Positions 16,292 through 24,125 of a stretch of 64,000 bases of DNA are shown here, piece after piece. The position numbers were made by a program, and so were the translations under genes. Each line of letters begins with the position of its first letter. Within the stretch, counting starts at the first letter, position 1. Source of the stretch: RHKX01 sp046330415 (GTDB taxonomy: Bacteria; Actinomycetota; Thermoleophilia; Solirubrobacterales; 70-9); NCBI GenBank assembly GCA_046330415.1, contig JAXLSW010000009.1, positions 152,536-216,535 of the forward strand, written 5' to 3'. Under the pieces are notes generated by a model. It saw only the letters and a program-made list of their open reading frames with translations. It was not told the DNA's origin and did not search any database.

Positions 16292-18367
16292 GTGCGCACT
16301 GTGGTTCCGGAATCGGATCGCAGCCCAGGGGGGTTGCAGGTTCAACGGCTGATCGCCTCGGCACTCGCGGTCCTGCTCCTCTCGCTCTCGGCCGGCACCG
16401 CTGATGCGGCTCCGAGCGGGTTGGTTCCAAGCGACGTCGCGGCCACCAAGGTCCGCTCCGACGGACTGCAGGCGAGCGTCAGCTTCAAGGTCACCAACCG
16501 CGGTGAGCGGGCGCAGCGTCCCCGCCGGGCGCGGGTGAGGATGAGCCTGGGAGGCGATTCGTTCCGCCTCGGGAACGTCCTCCTGCCGCGGCTGGCTCCC
16601 GGCAAGTCGGCGAGCAGGTCGCTGACCCACGCGATCCCCGACGCCGCCGGCGCAGGCTCCTACGACGTCGAGGTGTGCGTCCGCTCCACGCAGCTCCCAC
16701 GCTGCGCCTCGGGCGAGCAGCCGATCCTGATCGAGCCGACCACGTTGCAGGCGTCGGTGACCGCGGAGAGCTTTGCCGACACGCTCGTCGGCGCAACGAG
16801 CGCGGCGAAGGCGGTGACTTTCACGAACGCAGGCGACGTCCCGGCCTCGTCGGTGCAGCTCGCCACGGCGGGCGCGAACGCCGGTGACTTCGAGATCGCG
16901 GGCAACGCGTGCGGGGGGCAGCTGCGCGCCGGCGCGAGCTGCACCGCCCAGGTGGATTTCGCGCCGAGCGCCGCTGGCGCCCGGGCCGGGCGGCTGGTCG
17001 CGTCCGGGGGTGGTTCGGAGGCCGGCGTGGAGCTCTCCGGCAAGGGCCTCGAGCCCGCCGCGCTGTCCATCTCCCCCGCCGACCACGACTTCGGCACCGT
17101 CGCCACCAACGACTCCGAGCAGGCGGCGTTCGCCGTGACCAACGACGGCGACGTGCCGTCGGGAACGCTCGCCGCACCGTCTCTCGGCGGCACCGACCCA
17201 GGCCAGTTCAGCGTCGCGAGCGACACCTGCAGCGGCTCCGCCCTCGCACCCGGTGCGACCTGCACCGTCGAGGTCGACTTCGAGCCGTCCGCCACCGGCG
17301 CCAAGAGCGCGACCGTGACGGTCAGCGGCACCCCGGGAGGCAACGCCAAGGCCGACCTCTCCGGCACCGGCGCCAACCCGGCGACGCTCCTCGTCACCCC
17401 GTCCACCCGCGACTTCGGCAACGTCACGGTGGGCGCGAACAGCAGCGTGCGCTCGTTCACCGTCGACAACACGGGCGGGGTGACCTCGCATCCGATCACC
17501 GTCTCGATCACCGGCACGAACGCCGACCAGTTCGCCGCGACCGGCACCGACACGTGCAGCGGCCAGACCCTCGCCCCCGGCGCACAATGCACGATCAGCG
17601 CCCGCTTCTCGCCGACCTCCTCCGGCTACAAGGAGGCGAAGTTCGACGCCACCGCCTCGGGCGCAGGCGGCACCGGCGGCTCCACGATCTACGGCCAAGG
17701 TCAGACTCCGGCCAACCTGACGATCACCCCGACGAGCAAGGACTTCGGCAACGTCCTGGCGGGGACCACCTCCGCCACGCAGACGTTCACCGTGACCAAC
17801 ACCGGCCAGGCGACGGTTGATGCGCTCGCCTACAGCTCGGTCGGATCGATCGGGCAGTTCCCACGTTCCGATGACACCTGCACCGGCTCATCCCTCGCCG
17901 GCGGCGCCAGCTGCTCGTTCAAGTTCGCCTTCGCCCCTGCCGGCACCGGCGCGCGGACCATGAGCTCGCAGGTGGTCGCGGTCGGAACCCAAGCCAACTT
18001 CACCCTCGCCGGCACCGGCGTCGCCACCGCCGCGAGCCTCGCCTGGGATCCGCCGACGCGCAACTACGCCGCGATCCCGGCCGAGGGTGACCTCGCCGCG
18101 CCGGTCTACCTCCGCAACGACGGCGCGGCCGACGCCCATTCGCTCGACTTCCACGCCGGCACCCCGACGAGCGGGAACGTGACGAACGTGCACTTCACAC
18201 CGGCGTCCGTCGCCGGCAACCAGCCGTGCGGCTCCGACCTCGCCGCCGGCGCAGTGTGCACCGGGTTCCTGAGGTTCCACGCCACCGCCGTCACGCCCAC
18301 GAGCGTGTCCCTCGAGGTGACGGGGACCCCCGGGGGCTCGGTCACCTTCACGGCCACCTACGGCTGA
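16292..18367 (+). CDS. Secreted choice-of-anchor D repeat protein (large paralogue)
   Basis: A 691-residue exported protein. A hydrophobic signal segment (LIASALAVLLLSLSAGTADA) ends near residue 40. A domain of about 100 residues follows (NRGERAQRPRRARVRM, YDVEVCVRS) that is shared with the protein at 20025. Then come five immunoglobulin-like repeats of about 105 residues, each beginning like LSISPADHDFGTVATNDS and containing a paired Cys (DTCSGSALAPGATCTVEVDF), the mark of choice-of-anchor D/ASH-like domains. No C-terminal sorting motif is seen. The GTG at 16292 is used; GTG 16301 or TTG 16334 are possible. The role is probably cell-surface structural. Confidence 0.82.
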   Translation: MRTVVPESDRSPGGLQVQRLIASALAVLLLSLSAGTADAAPSGLVPSDVAATKVRSDGLQASVSFKVTNRGERAQRPRRARVRMSLGGDSFRLGNVLLPRLAPGKSASRSLTHAIPDAAGAGSYDVEVCVRSTQLPRCASGEQPILIEPTTLQASVTAESFADTLVGATSAAKAVTFTNAGDVPASSVQLATAGANAGDFEIAGNACGGQLRAGASCTAQVDFAPSAAGARAGRLVASGGGSEAGVELSGKGLEPAALSISPADHDFGTVATNDSEQAAFAVTNDGDVPSGTLAAPSLGGTDPGQFSVASDTCSGSALAPGATCTVEVDFEPSATGAKSATVTVSGTPGGNAKADLSGTGANPATLLVTPSTRDFGNVTVGANSSVRSFTVDNTGGVTSHPITVSITGTNADQFAATGTDTCSGQTLAPGAQCTISARFSPTSSGYKEAKFDATASGAGGTGGSTIYGQGQTPANLTITPTSKDFGNVLAGTTSATQTFTVTNTGQATVDALAYSSVGSIGQFPRSDDTCTGSSLAGGASCSFKFAFAPAGTGARTMSSQVVAVGTQANFTLAGTGVATAASLAWDPPTRNYAAIPAEGDLAAPVYLRNDGAADAHSLDFHAGTPTSGNVTNVHFTPASVAGNQPCGSDLAAGAVCTGFLRFHATAVTPTSVSLEVTGTPGGSVTFTATYG

Positions 18368-18465
18368 CCGTCGCGGGCCGAGGGCGCGCGCTCGTTCGCC
18401 GCTGCCCGATCTGGGAAGCTGCGTCAGGCACCCATACCTCGACTTCCCGGAGGGATCCGCTCCAG

Positions 18466-18972
18466 ATGTCCGATCGACCCGTCTTCCTCTACGCCGCCGT
18501 CTATGACGACGTCGACGTCGCCCTGGCCGACTACGAGGCCGTCTTCGACCTCCACGCCGCCGGACTCGTCGGCACCTTCGACGCGGCGGTGATCGAGCGC
18601 GACCCCGACGGCAAGATCCGCGTTCACAAGACCGAGAAGCCGACCCAGCACGGCGCCTGGACCGGCATCGCGGTCGGCGCGCTCGCCGGGATCCTGTTTC
18701 CGCCGTCGATCATCGGCACCGCCCTCGTCGGCGGCGTGGCCGGCGGTGTGGCCGGTCACCTCTGGAAGGGCATGTCGCGCGGCGACCTCAAGGACCTCGG
18801 CGAGGCCCTCGACGAGGGCGAAGGCGCGCTGATCGTGATCGGCGAGTCGAAGGTCGACGAGCAGATCGAGAAGGCGACGGAGCGCGCCAAGCAGATCATC
18901 AAGAAGCAGATCGACGCGGACGCGGACGAGCTCAAGCGCCAGGTCGACGCCATCGGACCTGAGGAATCGTGA
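18466..18972 (+). CDS. DUF1269-type membrane-associated protein
   Basis: A 168-residue protein of the DUF1269 type. The N-terminal half has an alternating beta/alpha pattern (VFLYAAVYDDVDVALADYEAV). A Gly-rich hydrophobic segment (IAVGALAGILFPPSIIGTAL) follows at about residues 65-95, then a charged helical tail rich in Lys and Glu (ATERAKQIIKKQIDADADEL). The ATG at 18466 is preceded by GGAGGG. The stop overlaps the start of the next gene, a lipoprotein, by 4 bp (GTGA), so the two are translationally coupled. The molecular function is not known for this family. Confidence 0.8.
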   Translation: MSDRPVFLYAAVYDDVDVALADYEAVFDLHAAGLVGTFDAAVIERDPDGKIRVHKTEKPTQHGAWTGIAVGALAGILFPPSIIGTALVGGVAGGVAGHLWKGMSRGDLKDLGEALDEGEGALIVIGESKVDEQIEKATERAKQIIKKQIDADADELKRQVDAIGPEES

Positions 18973-19403
18973 GCCGACGCATCGGACTGTTCGCGGGGGC
19001 GGCGCTGGTCGCCGCGGCGCTGGTCGCGGGCTGCGGTGGCTCCGATGACTCGACCGCGACGTCGAGCACCCCGGCCACAGATGGCACCGCGACCACAGAC
19101 ACGATCGAGAGCGACCTGCAGGCGAGGCTGGACGATGCCGCACAATCCTGCACCGACGCAGCTGGGCAGATCTCCAACTCGACCCTGAAGGGCGCGGCTG
19201 AGGCGGCGTGCGATCAGCTCAAGTCCTCGCTGGCCGATGACATCGCAAGCGCGGCCGACGACGCCAAGGGCAACGCAAGCGCGGCGTTGGACAACCTCGC
19301 CGCCGACTGCCGGGAGGCGGCCGGCAACCTTCCGGCGGGAGGGGACATCGCGAGCTCGTTCTGCGATGCCATCTCCGCCTCGTCGGACTCGGTCTCCGGA
19401 TAG
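18969..19403 (+). CDS. Small putative lipoprotein
   Basis: A 144-residue protein with a lipoprotein signal: charged MSRRIG, a hydrophobic stretch, and a lipobox LVAG followed by Cys at about residue 21. The mature part starts with a Ser/Thr-rich linker (DDSTATSSTPATDGTATTD) and is then Ala-rich and helical, with four Cys residues that could form two disulfides. It starts with a GTG overlapping the DUF1269 stop, so the two products may work together at the membrane. No domain of known function is recognised. Confidence 0.75.
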   Translation: MSRRIGLFAGAALVAAALVAGCGGSDDSTATSSTPATDGTATTDTIESDLQARLDDAAQSCTDAAGQISNSTLKGAAEAACDQLKSSLADDIASAADDAKGNASAALDNLAADCREAAGNLPAGGDIASSFCDAISASSDSVSG

Positions 19404-19436
19404 CGGCGGGGCGCCGCCTCAGCACCGGGCAAGAAC

Positions 19437-19973
19437 GTGATCTCAGACGAGGTTCGGGCAAAGCGCGAGAAGGTCGTCCTCGACCACTTCGCCGACGAGG
19501 TCGCGCAGGACTGGGACGCGACGCTGTCGACCTTCCCGCATCCGCGTTACGAGATCGTGCCGACGCAGACCGTCCACGACGGCGACGGCGCGGTCCGCGG
19601 CTACTACCACGACACGCGGGTGGCCTTCCCCGACCAGCATCACGAGATGATCGCCCTGCGCCACTCCGATGACGCGGTGATCGTCGAGTTCCACTTGCTG
19701 GGAACCCACCTCGGGCCCTTCGGACCGGTCCCTCCCACCGGCAGCTCCTTCAAGGTGCGGATGACCGCCTACTTCGTCTTCGACGAGGACGAGGAGCTGT
19801 GCTGCGAGCGCATCTACTTCGACCAGACGACGTTCGTCCGCCAGCTCCTCGGCGGGATCGACAAGCGCTCGCCCTCCGGCCTGCTGACCCTGGCGAAGGC
19901 GCTCCGAGGCTTCGCCAGGTTGGCGAAGGAGCCGAAGGACGTGATCCCGGACACGCCGGCGCGCACGGCGTAG
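19437..19973 (+). CDS. SnoaL-like / NTF2-fold protein
   Basis: A 178-residue protein with the pattern of SnoaL-like polyketide cyclases and ester cyclases: an N-terminal helix, RYEIVPTQTVHDGDGAVRGYYHD, a segment with PDQHHEMIALRHSDDAVIVEFHL, then GTHLGPFGPVPPTGSSFKVRM and a final strand. The His/Asp residues in these parts commonly line the pocket. It starts at GTG 19437, 33 bp after the lipoprotein stop. The ligand and reaction are unknown; many members bind small hydrophobic molecules. Confidence 0.75.
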   Translation: MISDEVRAKREKVVLDHFADEVAQDWDATLSTFPHPRYEIVPTQTVHDGDGAVRGYYHDTRVAFPDQHHEMIALRHSDDAVIVEFHLLGTHLGPFGPVPPTGSSFKVRMTAYFVFDEDEELCCERIYFDQTTFVRQLLGGIDKRSPSGLLTLAKALRGFARLAKEPKDVIPDTPARTA

Positions 19974-20024
19974 TTGCGGCCAGGGGTGGCGCCGCGCTCA
20001 GCCCGCGGTTAAGCTGCCGAATTC

Positions 20025-21437
20025 ATGAAAGGCAGGGATGGATTCACCACGGTCCGGCGGGCTCTCGCCGCGCTCTCTCTGGTGTCGGCGTTCCTCGTCA
20101 CGAGCGCCACGGCGGAGGCCTCCAGCGGGTTGAAGCCGGGCGCGATCACGGCGACGAAGGAGCAGAACGGTGGCCTGCAGGCGCGCATCGAGCTGACGGT
20201 GAGCAACCGGGGCGACGTCGGTCAGCGCGGAGGGCGGAAGGCCCGCCTGCGGATGATCGGCACCGACGGCGAGAAGCTGCGCCTCGGCAACGTGGAGGTG
20301 CCGAAGCTGGGGCCGGGTAAGTCGATCCAGCTCTCCCATACCCATGCGATTCCCGGTGCCGCCGGCCCCGGGGACTACGACGTCGAGGCCTGCGTCCGCT
20401 CCCACAAGCGCGTTCGCTGCGCGACGGCGTCGGCCGCGTTCGTCATCGACGGGGCGAAGCTCGTCGCCGATCCGATCTCGCAGAGCTTCGGGACGGTGAC
20501 GACCGGAGCGCAGCAGGAGCACACCTTCACGATCACGAACACGGGCGACCTCCCGAGCGGCGCCATCGACCCGGCCTCGGTGGCCGGAGCAGCCGCCGAT
20601 CAGTTCGCGGTCGCCGCTGACGGATGCGGCGGCTCGACGCTTGCTCCCGGCGCCTCCTGCACCGTCGGCGCGTCGTTCGTACCCACGAGCTCCGGCGCCA
20701 AGTCCGCGCGCTTGGAGGCGACGGCCACTCCCGGCGGCACCGCTGCGACGGAGCTGAGCGGGACCGGATCGCTGCCGGCGCATCTCGTGATGACCCCGGC
20801 CACATACGACTTCGGCCCGGTGCTCCGGAACACGAACTCCCCGTACAAGGCGGTCACCGTCGAGAACACCGGCGACGAGCCGTCGAGCGCCATCGCCACA
20901 TCGCTCGGTGGGTCCACCCCCACTCTGTTCGAGATCAACGGCGCCACGAACACCTGCGCCGGCCAGGTACTCGCGCCGGCCGCCACGTGCTCGCTCGAGG
21001 TCAGGTTCAACCCCAACTTCCGCGGCGCTCGCAACGCCACGGTCAACGCCACGGCGACGACCGGCGGCACGGCCAGCTCGACGCTGAGCGGCTTCGCCGC
21101 GAACCCGTCGGCGACATTCGTCAGCCCCGGCAGCCACGACTTCGGTGCCGTCCCGGTCAACAGCCAGACGCCCCAGACCGACTTCACCGTGACCAACACG
21201 GGCGATCTTCCGATCGGGAACCTCGTCATCAGCGTGACGTCGAGCACGACCGTCTGGATCCCCGACCGGGGCACGTGCGGCAACACCCTCGCACCAGGCG
21301 CGAACTGCACCTTCAGGATGAGCTTCAAGCCGATCAACACCGGCGCGCAGAGCGCCAGCGTGCTGGTCTTCGACAGCACGACCTCCGGCACGACCAGCAC
21401 GGTCTCGCTGACCGGCAGCGGCATGCCAACGCCCTAG
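20025..21437 (+). CDS. Secreted choice-of-anchor D repeat protein (small paralogue)
   Basis: A 470-residue exported protein paralogous to the one at 16292. The signal segment (ALAALSLVSAFLVTSATAEA) is followed by the same N-terminal domain (SNRGDVGQRGGRKARLRM, GDYDVEACVRS) and then three choice-of-anchor D repeats (LVMTPATYDFGPVLRNTN, PGSHDFGAVPVNSQ) with paired Cys residues. The ATG at 20025 fits the signal peptide. The gene ends 15 bp from the convergent Nudix gene. The three genes between the two paralogues suggest an old duplication around or into a small operon. The function is probably structural at the cell surface. Confidence 0.82.
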   Translation: MKGRDGFTTVRRALAALSLVSAFLVTSATAEASSGLKPGAITATKEQNGGLQARIELTVSNRGDVGQRGGRKARLRMIGTDGEKLRLGNVEVPKLGPGKSIQLSHTHAIPGAAGPGDYDVEACVRSHKRVRCATASAAFVIDGAKLVADPISQSFGTVTTGAQQEHTFTITNTGDLPSGAIDPASVAGAAADQFAVAADGCGGSTLAPGASCTVGASFVPTSSGAKSARLEATATPGGTAATELSGTGSLPAHLVMTPATYDFGPVLRNTNSPYKAVTVENTGDEPSSAIATSLGGSTPTLFEINGATNTCAGQVLAPAATCSLEVRFNPNFRGARNATVNATATTGGTASSTLSGFAANPSATFVSPGSHDFGAVPVNSQTPQTDFTVTNTGDLPIGNLVISVTSSTTVWIPDRGTCGNTLAPGANCTFRMSFKPINTGAQSASVLVFDSTTSGTTSTVSLTGSGMPTP

Positions 21438-21452
21438 CGGGCGCCCCGGCTC

Positions 21453-22193
21453 TCAGCGCCAGGCGAAGACCGGCTCCTCGACGTCGTCGACGCGGTAGCC
21501 GGGGTTGCCCAGCACCGCGACCTCGCGGAACTGGTTGACGATCGCCCCCGTCGGCGCGTGGATGAGATCGTTGCCGAGCGGGAGCTGAAGCACGGGCTTG
21601 TCGCTCTCAGGGATGGCGATCAACCGGGGCGTGCAGTCCCGCAGCGCGTGCAGCCCGATCCGGTAGACCGCGTAGACCTCTTCGGGATCGGGGGTCAGTC
21701 CCGGATCCCCGTCGGCCCAGAGCACGAACGGCGAGATCACGAAGCCCGAGCGCGTGGCGTAGTCGTCGAGCCGGCCGACCACGTCCCCGGGGCCGAGCCG
21801 CAGGCCGAGCTCCTCGTCGAGCTCGCGGAGCGCCGCGTCGACGGGTTCCTCGCCGGGATCGAGCCGTCCACCCGGAAGCGCCCACTGGCCCGCATGCCGG
21901 CGCATTCCGATCGAGCGGCGGCAGAGCAGGATCGAGGCGCCGCCCGCAACACCGATCATGCGCCCGTCGAGCGGACGACCGTCCATACCGCGCCCGCCGC
22001 CGGGGACGCCGGACATGTCGATGACGCCCTCGGGAACGGGCTCGGTGCCGTCGCGGTCGGCGTCGCTGTCGATCACGACCACGGCGACCGCGGCATGGCG
22101 GCGGCCATCGAGAGGGAGCTCGCGCCGGTCGTGAGCCTCGAGATGGGAGGCGAGGCGCGAGTGGAGGCTGTCATCGAAGTCGACGGTGCTCAT
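21453..22193 (-). CDS. Nudix hydrolase
   Basis: A 246-residue Nudix protein, which hydrolyses a nucleoside diphosphate linked to another moiety. The full Nudix box is visible as GRLDPGEEP..REL.EELGL, with the catalytic REL.EE core, preceded by ALP. The downstream PFVLWADGDPGLTPDPEEVYAVY resembles CoA pyrophosphatase-type (NudL) members, but the N-terminal 90 residues are unlike them. The ATG at 22193 follows AAGAGGG; the longer open frame to 22850 is a shadow of the divergent gene. Substrate is unassigned. Confidence 0.85.
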   Translation of the reverse strand: MSTVDFDDSLHSRLASHLEAHDRRELPLDGRRHAAVAVVVIDSDADRDGTEPVPEGVIDMSGVPGGGRGMDGRPLDGRMIGVAGGASILLCRRSIGMRRHAGQWALPGGRLDPGEEPVDAALRELDEELGLRLGPGDVVGRLDDYATRSGFVISPFVLWADGDPGLTPDPEEVYAVYRIGLHALRDCTPRLIAIPESDKPVLQLPLGNDLIHAPTGAIVNQFREVAVLGNPGYRVDDVEEPVFAWR

Positions 22194-22370
22194 GGCCCTC
22201 TTGATTCTCAGCCTTGGCAGCCGCCGTTGCGCTGCCGTCACCGGAGAGGCGGCGCGGTGCCCGCGCGGTCGACCGACGCAGAGGGAACCAACCCCCAGAA
22301 GTCCGCGAACCCCGTAACCGCCCGGAACCGCGTGGAGTTGCCCTGCCTCCAGCGCGGGTTTCTCATCGAC

Positions 22371-22406
22371 CCCCATGACCTGGCCCACCCTCGGTGGGTT
22401 ATGGGG
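22371..22406. other. Two-part hairpin in a 310-bp divergent intergenic region
   Basis: The region 22194-22503 between the Nudix gene and the divergent unknown gene has no gene I can support. Its one clear structure is a hairpin with outer arms CCCCAT (22371-22376) and ATGGGG (22401-22406) and inner arms CCCACC (22384-22389) and GGTGGG (22393-22398) around a 3-nt loop. It would lie in the leader of the rightward gene. Confidence 0.4.
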
Positions 22407-22503
22407 CCTAAGAGCCGGCCAACCGCTGGTCGAGGGGAGACCGGCCGCTCCGAGCAGGTGATCCCGCCCCTGTACGGTCACCCCGCCGACTGAAGCCAAG
22501 TGG

Positions 22504-23235
22504 ATGGAACTACCGATCACAGCGAACATCGGAGGCTGGCCCGCCACGCGAGACGACGTCCGCGAGTGGGAGCTCAAGCGGGCCGTCCGGGTTTCACGAA
22601 AGCTCGACCTGGCCGCAACGGATCTGCCGCTGGCGGAGCTGACCGAACGGCTCGTGGAGCGAAAGCTCGAGCTCGGCCACGCCGCGATCGAGGAGCTCCT
22701 GGAGCGCGAGCTGACGGCGTCCCGGCTGACGGCGAGAGCGACCGCCGCCATGTCCGGCGCTCGGCGCCAGGCCTGCACGATCGAGCTGAGCAGCGACACC
22801 GGGCGGGCCGAGCAGGTCGTCGGTTGGTACGCGGAAGCGATGGCGGCCAACGACGAGCTCCCCCTGATCGCCGCCTGCCCCGACCACTACCTCTCGCGCA
22901 CCAACGCCGACGGCTCCGAGGAGATCATCGAGACGACGGGCGGATCGCCCTTCCCGATCCGCATGTTCTTCGACTCCTCCGACACGGCGAGCATCACCAC
23001 GGCCGCCGACCCCGGGTACCCCACGCAATGGGTCGCCGTCGCCAGGGCGGCCGCAGACGGGAGGCCGATCGGCGGTGTCCGTCATCAGTTCCGGGATCGG
23101 CCCGGGGACGGCTTCGACGTGATCCTGACCGTCGAGTTCCCCTGGGCCACCCTCCCCCACCTGATCACCGCCCATCGCTGGCACCTCGCGTGCGAGTTCT
23201 CGAACTGGATCGAGGGCACGCAGGACGCCGGCTGA
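22504..23235 (+). CDS. Hypothetical protein
   Basis: A 243-residue protein I do not recognise. The first 80 residues are charged and probably helical (AELTERLVERKLELGHAAIEELLEREL). The rest has mixed beta-type sequence (CTIELSSDTGRAEQVVGWY, FPIRMFFDSSDTASITTAAD, GFDVILTVEFPW). There is no signal peptide or membrane segment. The ATG at 22504 is the first in frame. Codon use and the GC-rich third position match the neighbours, so it is likely real. An SDR follows 31 bp downstream. Confidence 0.65.
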   Translation: MELPITANIGGWPATRDDVREWELKRAVRVSRKLDLAATDLPLAELTERLVERKLELGHAAIEELLERELTASRLTARATAAMSGARRQACTIELSSDTGRAEQVVGWYAEAMAANDELPLIAACPDHYLSRTNADGSEEIIETTGGSPFPIRMFFDSSDTASITTAADPGYPTQWVAVARAAADGRPIGGVRHQFRDRPGDGFDVILTVEFPWATLPHLITAHRWHLACEFSNWIEGTQDAG

Positions 23236-23266
23236 CGCGACGCGCGCCTACTCCTAAGCTGGACTC

Positions 23267-24079
23267 ATGAACATCGCCATCACCGGCGGCGCCCGCGGGA
23301 TCGGCCGCGCCACCGCCGAAGCAGCAGTAGCCGCCGGACACAGGGTCGCGATCGCCGACCTCGACCTCGAGCTGACGCAAGCCGCCGCCGCGGAGATCGG
23401 CGGCGGGAGCGGCGACGTCGTCGGATTCGCCGTCGACGTCCGCGACGCCGCCTCCTTCGAGGCCTTCCTCGCCGGCGCCGAGGAGGCGCTCGGGCCGCTC
23501 GACGCGCTCGTCAACAACGCCGGCGTCGCCTTCCTCAGCCGCTTCGCCGATGAGGATCCGGAGCGGACCGAGCACACGGTTGCCGTCAACCTCCTCGGGG
23601 TCATGACCGGCACCCGCCTGGCGCTCGATCGCTTCCTGCCGAGGCGACGCGGTCACATCGTCAACATCGCCTCCTCCGCGGGGCAGATCGCTCCCGCCAA
23701 CGGGGCCACCTACGCGGCGACAAAGCACGGGGTCGTCGGCTTCACCCGGGCGCTGCGCGCGGAGGTACGCGACGACGGCATCCGCACCACCATCGTGATG
23801 CCGGGGATCATCGACACCGAGATGATCGGCGGCTTCGCCAAGGCCCGTGCGACCCGCACGATCCCAGCCTCCGCTGTCGGCGAGGGGATCGTCGATGCCC
23901 TCCGCACCGGCAAGCAGGAGCTCTTCGTCCCGCGCGAGCTCGGCCCGGTCGCCCGGTTGATCGCCGGCCTCCCTCCCCGCGCCTCCGACGGCCTCAAGAA
24001 GCTCGCCGGCGCCGACGGCGTCATGACCGACGCGGACATGTCAGCCCGCAAGGCCTACGAGGAGCGCGCCGACAGCTGA
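23267..24079 (+). CDS. SDR-family oxidoreductase
   Basis: A 270-residue classical short-chain dehydrogenase. TGGARGIG is at residues 5-12, NNAGVAF at about 84, and the catalytic Ser and Tyr149-x3-Lys153 are in NIASSAGQ and YAATKHG. The C-terminal part (FVPRELGPVARLIAGLPPRASDGLKKL) resembles SDRs that act on lipids or steroids and often contact membranes. The ATG at 23267 gives the normal N-terminus. A perfect GC-rich hairpin separates it from the convergent PD40 gene. The substrate is unknown. Confidence 0.92.
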   Translation: MNIAITGGARGIGRATAEAAVAAGHRVAIADLDLELTQAAAAEIGGGSGDVVGFAVDVRDAASFEAFLAGAEEALGPLDALVNNAGVAFLSRFADEDPERTEHTVAVNLLGVMTGTRLALDRFLPRRRGHIVNIASSAGQIAPANGATYAATKHGVVGFTRALRAEVRDDGIRTTIVMPGIIDTEMIGGFAKARATRTIPASAVGEGIVDALRTGKQELFVPRELGPVARLIAGLPPRASDGLKKLAGADGVMTDADMSARKAYEERADS

Positions 24080-24087
24080 TCGGCCGT

Positions 24088-24114
24088 CGGGGCGGCGCGA
24101 TGCGCGCCGCCCCG
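24088..24114. terminator. Perfect 12-bp-stem hairpin between convergent genes
   Basis: CGGGGCGGCGCG (24088-24099) and CGCGCCGCCCCG (24103-24114) pair perfectly around the 3-nt loop ATG. It lies 8 bp after the SDR stop and 11 bp from the stop of the convergent PD40 gene. There is no strong T tract; a bidirectional terminator is likely. Confidence 0.7.
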
Positions 24115-24125
24115 CCGCGGCGATT

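Noticed and set aside
15425..17698. A 757-codon minus-strand frame
   Set aside because: It runs antisense through the TetR and choice-of-anchor D genes and into the dioxygenase gene, with shadow composition.
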